A DNA stretch of 64,000 bases from Paracidovorax avenae ATCC 19860 (GTDB lineage: Bacteria > Pseudomonadota > Gammaproteobacteria > Burkholderiales > Burkholderiaceae_C), in contig NC_015138.1 of the NCBI RefSeq assembly GCF_000176855.2, positions 3,720,001 to 3,784,000 of the forward strand, in the 5' to 3' direction. The position numbers and the translations under genes were made by a program. Positions 46,222-55,701 of the stretch are shown one piece after another. The notes under the pieces were generated by a model. That model saw nothing but the letters and a program-made list of their open reading frames with translations. It made no database searches and was not told the DNA's origin. Numbering within the stretch: position 1 is the first letter of the stretch; each line of letters opens with the position of its first letter.

Positions 46222-47775
46222 TCAGATGCGGAATGCGTCCACGGCGCGGACGAGGTGGGCGGCCTGCTGCTGCATGGACTGGGCGGCGGCGGCGCTCTGC
46301 TCCACCAGCGCGGCGTTCTGCTGGGTGCCCTGGTCCATGACGGTGATGGCTTCGCTGACCTGGGCCACGCCGTCGCTCTGGGCGCCACTGGCGGCGCTGA
46401 TCTCGCTGACCAGGCCGGTGACGCGCTGGATGGCGGACACCACTTCGGCCATGGTGGTGCCTGCCCGGTCCACGAGTTGCGAACCCTGGCCCACGCGCTC
46501 CACGCTGGCACCGATCAGGTCCTTGATTTCCCGCGCGGCCTGGGCGCTGCGCTGGGCCAGCAGCCGCACCTCTCCGGCCACGACGGCGAAGCCGCGGCCC
46601 TGTTCGCCGGCACGGGCCGCTTCCACCGCCGCGTTGAGCGCCAGGATGTTGGTCTGGAAGGCGATGGAATCGATCACGCCGATGATGTCCGCGATCTTGC
46701 GGCTGGAATCGTTGATGCCGCGCATGGTCTGCACGACTTCGGCCACGACCTCCCCGCCCCGCACGGCCACGGTGCTCGCGTTCACGGCGAGTTCGTTGGC
46801 CTGGCGGGCGCTGTCGGCGTTCTGGCGCGAGGTGGAGCCCAGGTGCTCCATCGATGCGGCCGTCTGCTCCAGGGCGGCGGCCTGCTGCTCGGTGCGGGCC
46901 GAGAGGTCGTTCGTGCCGGAGGATATTTCCACGGAGGCCTGGGAAACCGCGTCCGCGGACTGGCGGACCTGCCCGATCACCTGGGCCAGCTGCAGGCGCA
47001 TGGCCGAGAGATGGTGGACCAGGCTGGAAGTGTCGCCCGCGCCCGCCGCGAAGCTCTCGCGCAGGTCACCATCGGCGATCTGGCGGGCGATCGCGGTCGC
47101 CTGGGCTGGATCGCCGCCCAGCTGGCGCAGGACGGAGCGGATGATCCGCCAGCCCAGCAGCCCCCCGAGCACCGCGCCCGCCGCGATGAACGCGGACACG
47201 ATGCGGAAGGTGCGGTCCACGGAGGCGGCCACGCGCTCGGTCTCGTCCCGGGCGAGCTGCTCCTGCAGCTTGCCGGCTTCCAGCAGCAGGTTGCGGACTT
47301 CGACGTGCAGCCGGTCGGTGGAGGCGTTGAGCTCGCCCATGGCCGCTTCCGCATCGCCGGCCTGCGCAGCCGCCTGCAGCTTGGCCACCGACGCCTTGTA
47401 GCGGGCCCAGGTGTCCGCCAGCTTCTGGCCCGTGGCGCGCAGCTCCGCGCTGGCTCCTTCCTGGCGCAGCAGGCCGATGGCGTCGAGCACGGACTGCTCC
47501 GACTGCTGGTTGAGCGACAGCGTTTCCTCGCGGGATTTCGCGTCGGTCTTGAGGATGAACGGGTACATGCGCCGGAAATGCACCGCCGCCTGCCGTCCCC
47601 CGTCCACCACCTTGCGCAACGGGACGACGGTGTCGGTGTACATCTCGCGCTGGGCGGCGCTCACCGCGCGCAGCTGGGCCAGGCCCGTGGCCCCGACGAG
47701 CAGGAGGACGGCCAGGAAGAAAGCCACCAGCGCGACCAGCTTCTGCGCCAATGTCATGTTTTTGAATAGCGGCAT
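46222..47775 (-). CDS. Methyl-accepting chemotaxis protein
   Basis: 517 residues. A first membrane helix (10-32), a periplasmic four-helix-type region of about 155 residues rich in Glu and Arg, a second helix (about 190-210) and a HAMP segment are followed by the cytoplasmic signalling rod. The hairpin tip reads [40 protein letters not shown], the universal MCP signature. The ligand is unknown. An AT-rich 129-nt gap, probably its promoter, separates it from the TRAP operon. Confidence 0.95.
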   Translation of the reverse strand: MPLFKNMTLAQKLVALVAFFLAVLLLVGATGLAQLRAVSAAQREMYTDTVVPLRKVVDGGRQAAVHFRRMYPFILKTDAKSREETLSLNQQSEQSVLDAIGLLRQEGASAELRATGQKLADTWARYKASVAKLQAAAQAGDAEAAMGELNASTDRLHVEVRNLLLEAGKLQEQLARDETERVAASVDRTFRIVSAFIAAGAVLGGLLGWRIIRSVLRQLGGDPAQATAIARQIADGDLRESFAAGAGDTSSLVHHLSAMRLQLAQVIGQVRQSADAVSQASVEISSGTNDLSARTEQQAAALEQTAASMEHLGSTSRQNADSARQANELAVNASTVAVRGGEVVAEVVQTMRGINDSSRKIADIIGVIDSIAFQTNILALNAAVEAARAGEQGRGFAVVAGEVRLLAQRSAQAAREIKDLIGASVERVGQGSQLVDRAGTTMAEVVSAIQRVTGLVSEISAASGAQSDGVAQVSEAITVMDQGTQQNAALVEQSAAAAQSMQQQAAHLVRAVDAFRI

Positions 47776-47904
47776 GGAACGGGAACCCCTCTATGGCTGC
47801 AACTCATCCGTGCAGGTCGCTCCATGGTGCCAGAAATGTAAGAAATCAATACATATTCATCAAAGATAACGGCATTTCTACAACGTGCCCGGGTACCGCA
47901 CCCT

Positions 47905-49188
47905 TCAGAAGCCCAGCGCGTGCGGCAGCCAGGTGGAGATGGCGGGCACGAAGGTGAGCAGGGCCAGCACGATCAGGTGGGCCACGAGGAACGGCGGCAA
48001 CTCGCGCGTGAGCGCCGCCAGCGGCACCTTGGTGGCGACCGAGGTGACGAACAGCAGGCCGCCCACGGGCGGGGTGATCATGCCCAGCGTGAGGTTGACG
48101 ATCACCACCATCGCGAAGTGGATCGGGTCGATGCCCAGCGCCGCCGAGATGGGCGCGAGGATGGGCACGAGGATCATCACGCCCGGCAGCGGCTCCATGA
48201 AGATGCCGAAGAGCAGCAGCAGGATGTTGACCGCGATGAGGAAGGTGACGGGCGAGAGGTTCCAGCCCACGATCGTCTCGGCCAGTTGCTGGGGCACGCC
48301 TTCCACCGTCAGCACCCAGGCGAAGGCGGCCGAGGCGGCCACCACCAGCAACACCGAGGCGGTGAGCAGTGCCGAGCGCGCGGCGATGTGCGGCAGGGCC
48401 TTCCACTCCAGCGTGCGGTAGATCCACTTGCCGCAGACGAGGGCGTAGAACACGGCCACCACGGAGGCCTCGGTCGGCGTGAAGATGCCGAAGCGGATAC
48501 CCACCAGGATCAGCACCACCAGCATCAGGGCCGGGATGGCGCGGATGCTGTTGGCGAGCATTTCGCGGCCCGTGGGGCGCGGCTCGCGCGAGCGGTAGTC
48601 GCGCTTCACGCACACCCGCCAGTTGACCAACGCCATCGCCAGCGCGATGAGGATGCCCGGCGCGAAACCGGCGATGAAGAGCGCGCCCACCGAGACCTGC
48701 TCGTCCTGCAGCGCGTAGATGATCATGATGATCGAGGGCGGGATGATCGGCCCCACGATGGCGGTGCTGGCCGTGAGCGCGGCGGCGTAGGCGCGCGAAT
48801 AGCCGGCCTTGTCCATCATCTTGACCATCATCGAGCCGGGACCGGCCGCGTCGGCCAGGGCCGAACCGGAGATGCCCGAGAACAGCGTGAGCGAGAGGAT
48901 GTTGGCGTGGCCGAGCCCGCCGCGCAGGTGGCCCACGAACTGCGCCGCGAAGCGCAGCAGCACCACGGTGAGCGCGCCGCCGGACATGATCTCGGCCGCG
49001 AGGATGAAGAAGGGCACGGCCATCAGCGGAAAGCTGTCGATGCCCGTGAACATCTCCTTGAACACGATCAGCTGCGGATAGCGCCCGCCCACGAAGACCG
49101 CGATGGCGGCCGACATGGCGAGCGCGAACGCGACGGGAAAGCCCAGCGCCATCAGCAGGACGGCGGAAACGAAAAGGGTGATGGCCAT
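47905..49188 (-). CDS. TRAP transporter large permease (DctM type)
   Basis: 427 residues and about 12 hydrophobic helices. Family marks are MALGFPVAFALAMSAAI near the N-terminus, SGISGSALADAAGPGSMMV, AIVGPIIPPSIIMIIYA, FGIFTPTEASVVAVFYA and LGMITPPVGGLLFVTS. It forms the Na+-driven channel that receives substrate from the DctP protein. It is the last gene of dctP-dctQ-dctM and starts 21 nt after dctQ. Confidence 0.95.
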   Translation of the reverse strand: MAITLFVSAVLLMALGFPVAFALAMSAAIAVFVGGRYPQLIVFKEMFTGIDSFPLMAVPFFILAAEIMSGGALTVVLLRFAAQFVGHLRGGLGHANILSLTLFSGISGSALADAAGPGSMMVKMMDKAGYSRAYAAALTASTAIVGPIIPPSIIMIIYALQDEQVSVGALFIAGFAPGILIALAMALVNWRVCVKRDYRSREPRPTGREMLANSIRAIPALMLVVLILVGIRFGIFTPTEASVVAVFYALVCGKWIYRTLEWKALPHIAARSALLTASVLLVVAASAAFAWVLTVEGVPQQLAETIVGWNLSPVTFLIAVNILLLLFGIFMEPLPGVMILVPILAPISAALGIDPIHFAMVVIVNLTLGMITPPVGGLLFVTSVATKVPLAALTRELPPFLVAHLIVLALLTFVPAISTWLPHALGF

Positions 49189-49209
49189 GGTGTCAGTTCC
49201 TCGCGGGCA

Positions 49210-49725
49210 TCAGAGCGAGGCCGCCGATTCGGCGTCCATCTCGTCGGATTCGACATAGCGGCCATCCCGGATGTAGCCGCGCGCCATGAAGAGCAGGTGC
49301 ACGAAGAGCAGCACGAAGCCCGCCGGCATGGCCGCGTAGATCCAGGCGAAGGGGATGTCGGTGGCCGGCGTGGTCTGGAAGCGCGTGGCCCAGACGTACT
49401 GCACGGAGAACCAGGCCATCACCAGGAAGAACACGCCCAGCGCCAGCACGATGAAGCAGCGCAGCACCCGCGCGCCGCGCTCGCCCAGCACGTGGTGCAG
49501 GTTGTCGATGGCCACATGGCCGCCGAAGCGCAGCACCAGCCCAGCGCCGAGGAAGGTGCACCAGATCATCAGGTGGCGCGCCACCTCTTCGGCCCAGACG
49601 ATGGAGTCGCCCGTGGTGTAGCGCAGCACCACGTTGGCGAAGACGATGCAGGCCATGGCCAGCAGCAGAAGGATCAGCAGCCAGCGGTTGCCGGCGACCA
49701 GGGCGCGCTCGAAGCGAGGGAGCAT
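49210..49725 (-). CDS. TRAP transporter small permease (DctQ type)
   Basis: 171 residues with four hydrophobic helices. The signature RFGGHVAIDNLHHVLGERGARVLRC and WAEEVARHLMIWCTFLG match DctQ. It couples to DctM in the membrane. The gap of 97 nt to dctP holds a small terminator-like hairpin, which may reduce its expression relative to the binding protein. Confidence 0.93.
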   Translation of the reverse strand: MLPRFERALVAGNRWLLILLLLAMACIVFANVVLRYTTGDSIVWAEEVARHLMIWCTFLGAGLVLRFGGHVAIDNLHHVLGERGARVLRCFIVLALGVFFLVMAWFSVQYVWATRFQTTPATDIPFAWIYAAMPAGFVLLFVHLLFMARGYIRDGRYVESDEMDAESAASL

Positions 49726-49763
49726 GGTGGGATGAAGGAAAGCGAGGATGGGCTGGAAAAGAC

Positions 49764-49783
49764 AAAGCCCGGACGTGCCGGGC
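49764..49783 (-). terminator. Attenuator-like hairpin between dctP and dctQ
   Basis: GCCCGG (49767-49772), a 5-nt loop and CCGGGC (49778-49783) form a short stem followed on the minus strand by TTTGTC. The position fits the common need for more binding protein than permease. The T run is short. Confidence 0.45.
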
Positions 49784-49822
49784 AGAGGGTGTGCGAGGCT
49801 GGCGGCGCAGGCCGCTGCGACC

Positions 49823-50872
49823 TCACTTCACGCTGGCGATCTGGTCGAGCGTCTTCTGGCCGAACTTGGTGGCGTACTGCTTGTAAGCGGGCTCCAGCGC
49901 CTTCTGGAAGGCGCTCTTGTCCACCGACTCCACCACCTGCATGCCGGCGGCCTTGACCTCGGCCAGGCCCTTTTGCTCCACGTCATCGACGAACTTGCGC
50001 GAGGCCAGCGCGCCGGCCTTGGCGCCCTGCGTGAAGGCGGCCTTCTGCGCATCGTTCAGGCTGCCCCAGAAGTTGGGCGAGACGATGAGCGCCATCGGGG
50101 CGTACACGTGGCCGGTGAGCGAAAGGTACTTCTGCACCTGCGGCAGCTTGGCCGAGACGATCACCGACATGGGGTTCTCCTGCCCGTCGATGGTGCCCTG
50201 CTGCAGCGCGCCGATCACCTCGGGCCAGGACATGGGCGTGGGCGAGGCACCCAGCGTGCGGAAGGCGGTGATGTGGACCGGGTTCTCGGTCACGCGGATC
50301 TTCAGGCCCTTGAGGTCGGCAGGCGTCTTCACCGGATGCTTGTTGTTGGTCAGGTGGCGAAAGCCCTGCTCGCCCCAGGCCAGCGCGATGAGGCCGCGCT
50401 TCTGGAACTTGCCCAGCAGTTCCTGGCCGAAGGGGCCGTCGAGCACGGCGCGGGCGTGGGCCGTGTCGCGGAACAGGAAGGGAATGTCCACCACGCCCAC
50501 GTCGGGCACGAAATTGCTCAGGGCGCCTGTGGAGACGATGACGGCCTCCACCGTGCCCAGTTGCAGGCCCTCGATCAGCTCGCGCTCGCCGCCCAGGGCG
50601 CTGGAGGGGAACTGCTTGAACTTGATGGCGCCGTTGGTGGCCTTCTCGACCGTATCGGACCACGCCTGGGCCGCGGCGCCGTAGTGCGAATTGACAGCCA
50701 GCGCATAGCCGAGCTTGACCTCCTTGGGCTGCTGGGCGTGGACCGTGCCTGCAGCCAGGCAGGCGATGGCGGCCACGGCGGCAGCAAGGCCCTGGCGGCG
50801 CAGGACACGGCGGGCAGGCAGCAGGATGGAGGACGAGGAAACGGCGAAGGCGGAATCAGCGGCGTGGCGCAT
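49823..50872 (-). CDS. TRAP transporter substrate-binding protein (DctP type)
   Basis: 349 residues from ATG at 50872; an in-frame ATG at 50893 would add seven. An Arg-rich n-region and hydrophobic stretch (RRQGLAAAVAAIACLAAGTVHAQ) form the signal peptide. The mature part has the family pattern KLGYALAVNSHYGAAAQAWSDTVEKATNGAIKFKQFPSSALGGERELIEGLQLGTV and the conserved DLKGLKIRVTENP loop containing the arginine that usually clamps a substrate carboxylate. The substrate is probably an organic acid. It begins the TRAP operon. Confidence 0.92.
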   Translation of the reverse strand: MRHAADSAFAVSSSSILLPARRVLRRQGLAAAVAAIACLAAGTVHAQQPKEVKLGYALAVNSHYGAAAQAWSDTVEKATNGAIKFKQFPSSALGGERELIEGLQLGTVEAVIVSTGALSNFVPDVGVVDIPFLFRDTAHARAVLDGPFGQELLGKFQKRGLIALAWGEQGFRHLTNNKHPVKTPADLKGLKIRVTENPVHITAFRTLGASPTPMSWPEVIGALQQGTIDGQENPMSVIVSAKLPQVQKYLSLTGHVYAPMALIVSPNFWGSLNDAQKAAFTQGAKAGALASRKFVDDVEQKGLAEVKAAGMQVVESVDKSAFQKALEPAYKQYATKFGQKTLDQIASVK

Positions 50873-51041
50873 GGGTACGGGTCCGGTGAACATGGAGAGC
50901 CTGGCAGGGCCGGCAGCGGCGAAGAAAGCGGCCGCACGGGGCGGCCGGCGATTATCGCGATGCCGGCACCGCCTCCGGAAGCGGGAATGCCCTGAGCGCG
51001 GAGTCTGCCGGAGGCGCATACCGCATGCCGGAACGCACCCG

Positions 51042-53150
51042 TCAGAAGCTATAGCCCGCGGACGCGTAGATGTTGCGCTGCGGGCCCGGCGTGAGGTAGT
51101 TGCTGACGTGCAGGTGACTGGAGACGAAGTAGGCCTTGTCGAACACGTTGCGCAGCGCGACCTGCAGTTCGAGCATGCCCCCGTCCATCCGGTGCTTCCA
51201 GGTGTGCGACAGGTCCACGCGGGCGTACCCCGGCAATGTGGTCGTGTTGGCGATGTCGGCCGGGCGGCTGCCCTGTGCCTGGATGCCGACGCCGGTGGCG
51301 TGCTCTGCGCTCCAGCGGAACTGGCCCCACAGGCTGAGGGCATGCCGGGCCACGTTGGGGATGCGGCGGCCCGGGTAGTCCGAGTTCGCCCCGTACCGGG
51401 CATCGGTGTAGGCGTAGGCGAAGGCCACGCCGATGCGGCGCGACAGGTCGCCGCTCAAACCCGCTTCGATGCCTTGGGATCGTCCCGTTCCGGCAATCGT
51501 CTTGTCGTAGATGTTCGGCGTGGAGGGATCGTCGGCCAGCAGGTGGGTCTGCTGCAGCCGGTACACGGCGACATCGGACTGCAGGCGCCCGCCGTTCCAC
51601 AGGGACTTCCAGCCCGCCTCGTACTGCCTGGAGGCACGCGACGGCAGCGACTGGCCGGAGGCCGAGGACGCCTGGTTCGGCGCGATGCCGGTGCTGTACG
51701 CGACATACAGGGAGTCCGTGCCCGAGAGCTTGCGCAGCAGGGCGAGGCGGGGCGAGGTATCGGACTCCCGGATGCCTGCCGTGCCGGCGGCACCATAGAG
51801 GAAATCCTGCCGGGTGGACCGCAGTCCCGCGACGGCGCTCCAGTCCCCCCACTCCATCCGGTCCTGCAGCGACAGCACCGTGCTGCGGAGATCCTGCGTG
51901 GTGGTCGTGAAGCTGAAGGACGCAGGCGGGATCGCCGGGCCGCGGACCGGTGCATAGATGTTCACGGCCGGGCTGGCCAGGCCGGCGCTGCGCTGGTCCA
52001 GGGTTTCGGTGTAGCGCTCCACGCCGGCGAAGAGGTGGTGCCGCATGCCTGCCCAGTCCTGCACGCTGGTGATGCCGGTGGCGAGCGCGTCGATCCTGCG
52101 CTCCGTGCCCGGCTCGTAGGCCAGCCGCCGGCTGAAGGTTCCCGGTGGCGCACCCGCGACGGCGGGGCCCAGGGATTGCCGCACCGATGTGCTGTGCGCC
52201 CGGAGGCGGGTGTAGTCGAGAAACAGCCGTGACGTTCCCGAAAGGGCCGCATCCCCATGCAGGTCCACGGTGGTATTGCGGGTCGTCGAGTCGCTCCAGG
52301 GTTCGCTGAGCTGCAGGTCGGGCGGGACCGCCGCAGGCCGGCCGCCGATGCCCGGCAGCCCGAAGTCGGGGCGGTAGGTCTGGTCGGTGTACTCCACGCC
52401 GAGGCGAAGGTGGTAGCGGTCGGCGTCGCTCCTGGCGATGCCCGCCTTGAGCCCGTCCAGCCGGTCGGGCACGTGGCGCCACTCGCTCGCGGACGAATGC
52501 ACGGCGATGACACGGGCCGCCAGTTCCTGTTCGGCGGACAGCACGCGGTTGATGTCCACATGGGTGTCGAGCGCGCCATGGGTTCCGGCGCCCAGGCCGG
52601 CCGAGCCGAAGTCGCCCAGTTCGGGCTGCCTGGTCACGATATCGACGGTGCCCCCCGGCTCGCTGCGCACGCCGATGGCGGCACCGGGGCCGCGCAGGAC
52701 ATCGACACGCTCCACGAAGGCGGGCGTGAAGGGATAGTTGGACAGCCGCACGCCGTCGCGCATCACGCGGGAGGCACCGGTGCCGCTGTCCGCGATGGCG
52801 CCCCGGAGCACGAAGAACTGGCTGCGGCTGCCGTTGAAGCCCGAATCGGCCTGCGCGCCGGGCACGTTGCGCAGTGCCTCCTGCAGGGTCGTGGCCCCCT
52901 GGGCCCGGATGAGCTCGGCGGGCACGGAGGTCACGGACGCGGGCGTATCCAGCGGCGCGGCGGCGCTGCCCAGGGCCAGGCCGGAAGGCGCCGCCGCATA
53001 TTCCGCGGCCTGGACGGTGACGGTTCCGAGCGTGGGCTCCCGCGCTCCGTCTTCCGCGGCGCCGGCGACGCCGGGGAGCAGGCAGGCACAGAGGGCGGGT
53101 GCGGCGTGGAATGCATGGTGCATGCGGCGGCGAAGACCTGTGGGATGCAT
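51042..53150 (-). CDS. TonB-dependent receptor, siderophore/metal type
   Basis: 702 residues with an N-terminal signal peptide (cleavage likely after VAGA; a start at 53123 is also possible). The plug domain has DTPASVTSVPAELIRAQGATTLQEALRNVPGAQ and the RGPGAAIGVRSEPGGTVDIVTRQP motif. The rest is a 22-strand barrel pattern, ending GPQRNIYASAGYSF with the terminal Phe. It imports a ferric siderophore or a similar metal complex using TonB energy. A DUF2946 gene lies upstream on the same strand. No Fur box was found in the short gaps. Confidence 0.92.
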   Translation of the reverse strand: MHPTGLRRRMHHAFHAAPALCACLLPGVAGAAEDGAREPTLGTVTVQAAEYAAAPSGLALGSAAAPLDTPASVTSVPAELIRAQGATTLQEALRNVPGAQADSGFNGSRSQFFVLRGAIADSGTGASRVMRDGVRLSNYPFTPAFVERVDVLRGPGAAIGVRSEPGGTVDIVTRQPELGDFGSAGLGAGTHGALDTHVDINRVLSAEQELAARVIAVHSSASEWRHVPDRLDGLKAGIARSDADRYHLRLGVEYTDQTYRPDFGLPGIGGRPAAVPPDLQLSEPWSDSTTRNTTVDLHGDAALSGTSRLFLDYTRLRAHSTSVRQSLGPAVAGAPPGTFSRRLAYEPGTERRIDALATGITSVQDWAGMRHHLFAGVERYTETLDQRSAGLASPAVNIYAPVRGPAIPPASFSFTTTTQDLRSTVLSLQDRMEWGDWSAVAGLRSTRQDFLYGAAGTAGIRESDTSPRLALLRKLSGTDSLYVAYSTGIAPNQASSASGQSLPSRASRQYEAGWKSLWNGGRLQSDVAVYRLQQTHLLADDPSTPNIYDKTIAGTGRSQGIEAGLSGDLSRRIGVAFAYAYTDARYGANSDYPGRRIPNVARHALSLWGQFRWSAEHATGVGIQAQGSRPADIANTTTLPGYARVDLSHTWKHRMDGGMLELQVALRNVFDKAYFVSSHLHVSNYLTPGPQRNIYASAGYSF

Positions 53151-53318
53151 GGTGGATGGGTTCTTTCCTGGTGCGTGCGAACGCGCGAGCCCCCGGCCGG
53201 CGTGCAGTGGCTGCGCGGCTGTTGCGGGTGGCCGCGGTTGCGATGGGGTGGAGCGGCGCGCGCGGCACGGCCGACGCGGCTGGTCCGGCGTCGGCCCCGC
53301 GAGAGCCCGGGGAGGGTG

Positions 53319-53675
53319 TCAGGAAAGCACGGGAGGGCCGCGTGGCGGCAGCGGCGCACCGGCGATGCCCGCGATGTGCGCCCGGACGGCGGGCTGCAGG
53401 GCATGCGCCAGCGCCTGGGGCACGATGCCCGCACCGCGCACGGGAGGCGGAGGCAGGGAAATGCCGAGGCACACCGGGCAATCCAGCGTGCCGTGCGCGG
53501 CCTCCCCGGCACCGTCGTCGTCAGGCGCCACCCACTTCATGGCGCCGCCGGTGCTGCAGACCATCTCCGACGGCACGGGCCGGAGCATCGGGGATGCGAT
53601 GGCGACGCCCAGCGCCAGGACGAACCACGCCATGGCGAGGCGGACCAGCCGTGGCGATGTGCGCAGGACGTGCAT
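53319..53675 (-). CDS. DUF2946 protein
   Basis: 118 residues. A hydrophobic N-terminal segment (LVRLAMAWFVLALGVAIASP) is followed by a short region with GTLDCPVCLG, the conserved Cys-pair motif of DUF2946. Members sit next to TonB-dependent copper or siderophore receptors and are thought to bind or sense metal at the membrane. The next gene, 168 nt downstream on the same strand, is such a receptor. Confidence 0.75.
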   Translation of the reverse strand: MHVLRTSPRLVRLAMAWFVLALGVAIASPMLRPVPSEMVCSTGGAMKWVAPDDDGAGEAAHGTLDCPVCLGISLPPPPVRGAGIVPQALAHALQPAVRAHIAGIAGAPLPPRGPPVLS

Positions 53676-53795
53676 GGCGACGCATTATGGGTGCGCGGCC
53701 CCGCAGGCGGTGGGCCCGCCCTGCCCCTGCGGCAATATGTCCACCCAGGGCCGCGCAGGCCGCTGGCCCGGGCGTCGCGCGCCCGCCCTGCCCCG

Positions 53796-54353
53796 TCAGC
53801 TCAGCAGCCGCGAGGACTTGGGCACGTGCGCCATGAGGAACTCCATCTGGTCGGCGAGGATGCGCCGGTTGCGCAGGATGAAGTCTTCCCACAGGCTGGG
53901 CACGTAGGGGGTGTAGAGCAGCGGCATGTGGGCCTGCTCGGGCGTGCGCGGGCCCTTGCGGTGGTTGCAGGCGCGGCAGGCGGTGACCACGTTCATCCAG
54001 TGGTCGACACCGTTGCGCGCGAAGGGCACGATGTGCTCGCGCGTGAGGTCTTCCTCGTGGAAGTGGCCGCCGCAGTAGGCGCAGATGTTGCGGTCGCGCG
54101 CGAAGAGCTTGCTGTTTGTGAGGGAGGGCCTGAGGCCGAAGGGGTTGATGCCGGGCACGCCCTTGGTACCGATGATGCTGTTGACCTCGATCACGGACTG
54201 CTCGCCCGTGAGCGCGTTGTGCCCGCCCCGGAACACCGCGATGGGCCCGCCGGATTCCCAGCGCACCTCGCCCGCGGCATAGTGCGTGACCGCCTGTTCC
54301 AGCGAAATCCACGATTGCGGCAGCCCCTGGGCCGACAGCTTCAAGACCTTCAC
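53796..54353 (-). CDS. HNH endonuclease
   Basis: 185 residues from GTG at 54353, chosen because a strong AAGGAGG lies 5 nt before it; family similarity begins there. The HNH module is visible: CAYCGGHF, DLTREHIVPFARNG and NVVTACRACNHRKG, with two CxxC zinc pairs and the His/Asn/His catalytic set. Stand-alone HNH proteins of this type (about 180 residues) are widespread in Burkholderiales with unknown DNA targets. The gene is divergent from ribF. Confidence 0.88.
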   Translation of the reverse strand: MKVLKLSAQGLPQSWISLEQAVTHYAAGEVRWESGGPIAVFRGGHNALTGEQSVIEVNSIIGTKGVPGINPFGLRPSLTNSKLFARDRNICAYCGGHFHEEDLTREHIVPFARNGVDHWMNVVTACRACNHRKGPRTPEQAHMPLLYTPYVPSLWEDFILRNRRILADQMEFLMAHVPKSSRLLS

Positions 54354-54509
54354 AACACCCTCCTTGCAACACGACAAGATTCGGAACGCTGATGTCTCGC
54401 GGGCCGCCCGCGGGGGCCCGTGCAGCACAATATACTCCCAAATCATGACGGATTGGCGGCCAGCGCTTGGCGCACCTGCCTGGCCCGCTATCAAAAAACT
54501 AGCATTCCG

Positions 54510-55559
54510 ATGAAGATCTTCCGCGGCCTCCACCACCCCGGCATCGCTCCTGCCTGCGCGGTCACCATCGGTAATTTCGACGGCGTCCACCGCGGGCACC
54601 AGGCCATGCTCGCGCTGCTCGCCAGCGAAGCGGCGCACCGCGGCGTGGAGAGCTGCGTGCTGACCTTCGAGCCGCATCCGCGCGACTATTTCGCCAGCGC
54701 CCTGCAACGGCCCGAACTGGCGCCCGCGCGCATCGGCACGCTGCGCGACAAGCTCGAGGAACTGGCGCGCTGCGGCGTGCAGCAGGCGGTGGTGCTGCCC
54801 TTCAACGAGCGGCTGGCGCGCCAGCCCCCCCAGGCCTTCATCGACGACGTGCTCGTGCGCGGGCTGGGCGCGCGCTACGTGCTGGTGGGCGATGACTTCC
54901 GGTTCGGCGCGCAGCGCGCGGGCGACTACGCGATGCTGGACGCCGCCGGGCGCGAGCGCGGCTTCGACGTGGCACGCATGAACAGTTATGAAGTGCACGG
55001 GCTCCGCGTTTCCAGCTCGGCCGTGCGCGATGCGCTGGCGCGCGGCGACATGGAGGCCGCCGCGGCGCTGCTGGGACGGCCCTATGCCATCAGCGGCCAC
55101 GTGGTGCACGGGCGCAAGCTCGGCCGTGCGCTGGGCGCGAGCGCCGAGGGCGCCGGGGATGGCTTCCGCACCCTGAACCTGCGCTTCGCGCACTGGAAGC
55201 CCGCGGCCGGCGGCATCTTCGCCGTCCTGGTGCACGGCCTCTCGGAGGCCCCCCTGCCCGGCGTCGCCAACCTGGGCGTGCGCCCCTCGCTCGACCCCGC
55301 AGACGTCAACGGCGGGCGCGTGCTGCTGGAGACGCATTGCCTGCAGTGGCCCGCCCACCTGGGGGCCGAAGGGGCCTACGGTAAAATCGTGCGCGTGGAA
55401 CTCCTGCACAAACTGCACGACGAGCTGAAGTACGACAGCCTCGACGCCCTCACCGCCGGCATCGCCCGGGATTGCGAGGACGCGCGGGCGTATTTCGCGT
55501 CCACCCCGGCCGCCAGCTACACGGAAACCCGTCGCCAGACCACGCGCGACCGAATTTGA
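54510..55559 (+). CDS. ribF: Bifunctional riboflavin kinase/FAD synthetase
   Basis: 349 residues from ATG at 54510 (MKIFRGL). The N-terminal adenylyltransferase domain has [18 protein letters not shown] nucleotide binding near 23 and [17 protein letters not shown]. The C-terminal flavokinase domain has [17 protein letters not shown] and [10 protein letters not shown], then a [20 protein letters not shown] tail. It makes FMN, then FAD. A TATACT element at 54431-54436 may be the promoter. ileS and lspA follow on the same strand, a conserved order. Confidence 0.95.
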   Translation: MKIFRGLHHPGIAPACAVTIGNFDGVHRGHQAMLALLASEAAHRGVESCVLTFEPHPRDYFASALQRPELAPARIGTLRDKLEELARCGVQQAVVLPFNERLARQPPQAFIDDVLVRGLGARYVLVGDDFRFGAQRAGDYAMLDAAGRERGFDVARMNSYEVHGLRVSSSAVRDALARGDMEAAAALLGRPYAISGHVVHGRKLGRALGASAEGAGDGFRTLNLRFAHWKPAAGGIFAVLVHGLSEAPLPGVANLGVRPSLDPADVNGGRVLLETHCLQWPAHLGAEGAYGKIVRVELLHKLHDELKYDSLDALTAGIARDCEDARAYFASTPAASYTETRRQTTRDRI

Positions 55560-55701
55560 CGCCCGCGCGGCCCGCCCCCGGCGGCCGCGCCCGCTCCCCC
55601 CGAGCAGCACCCCGGTGCGCTGCTCCCCTCCCGCCCCCCTTTCCTGCTTCCGCCCTGGCGGCCCCGGCACCTGCCGGCAGCCAGGCATCTCCTGCCCAGT
55701 C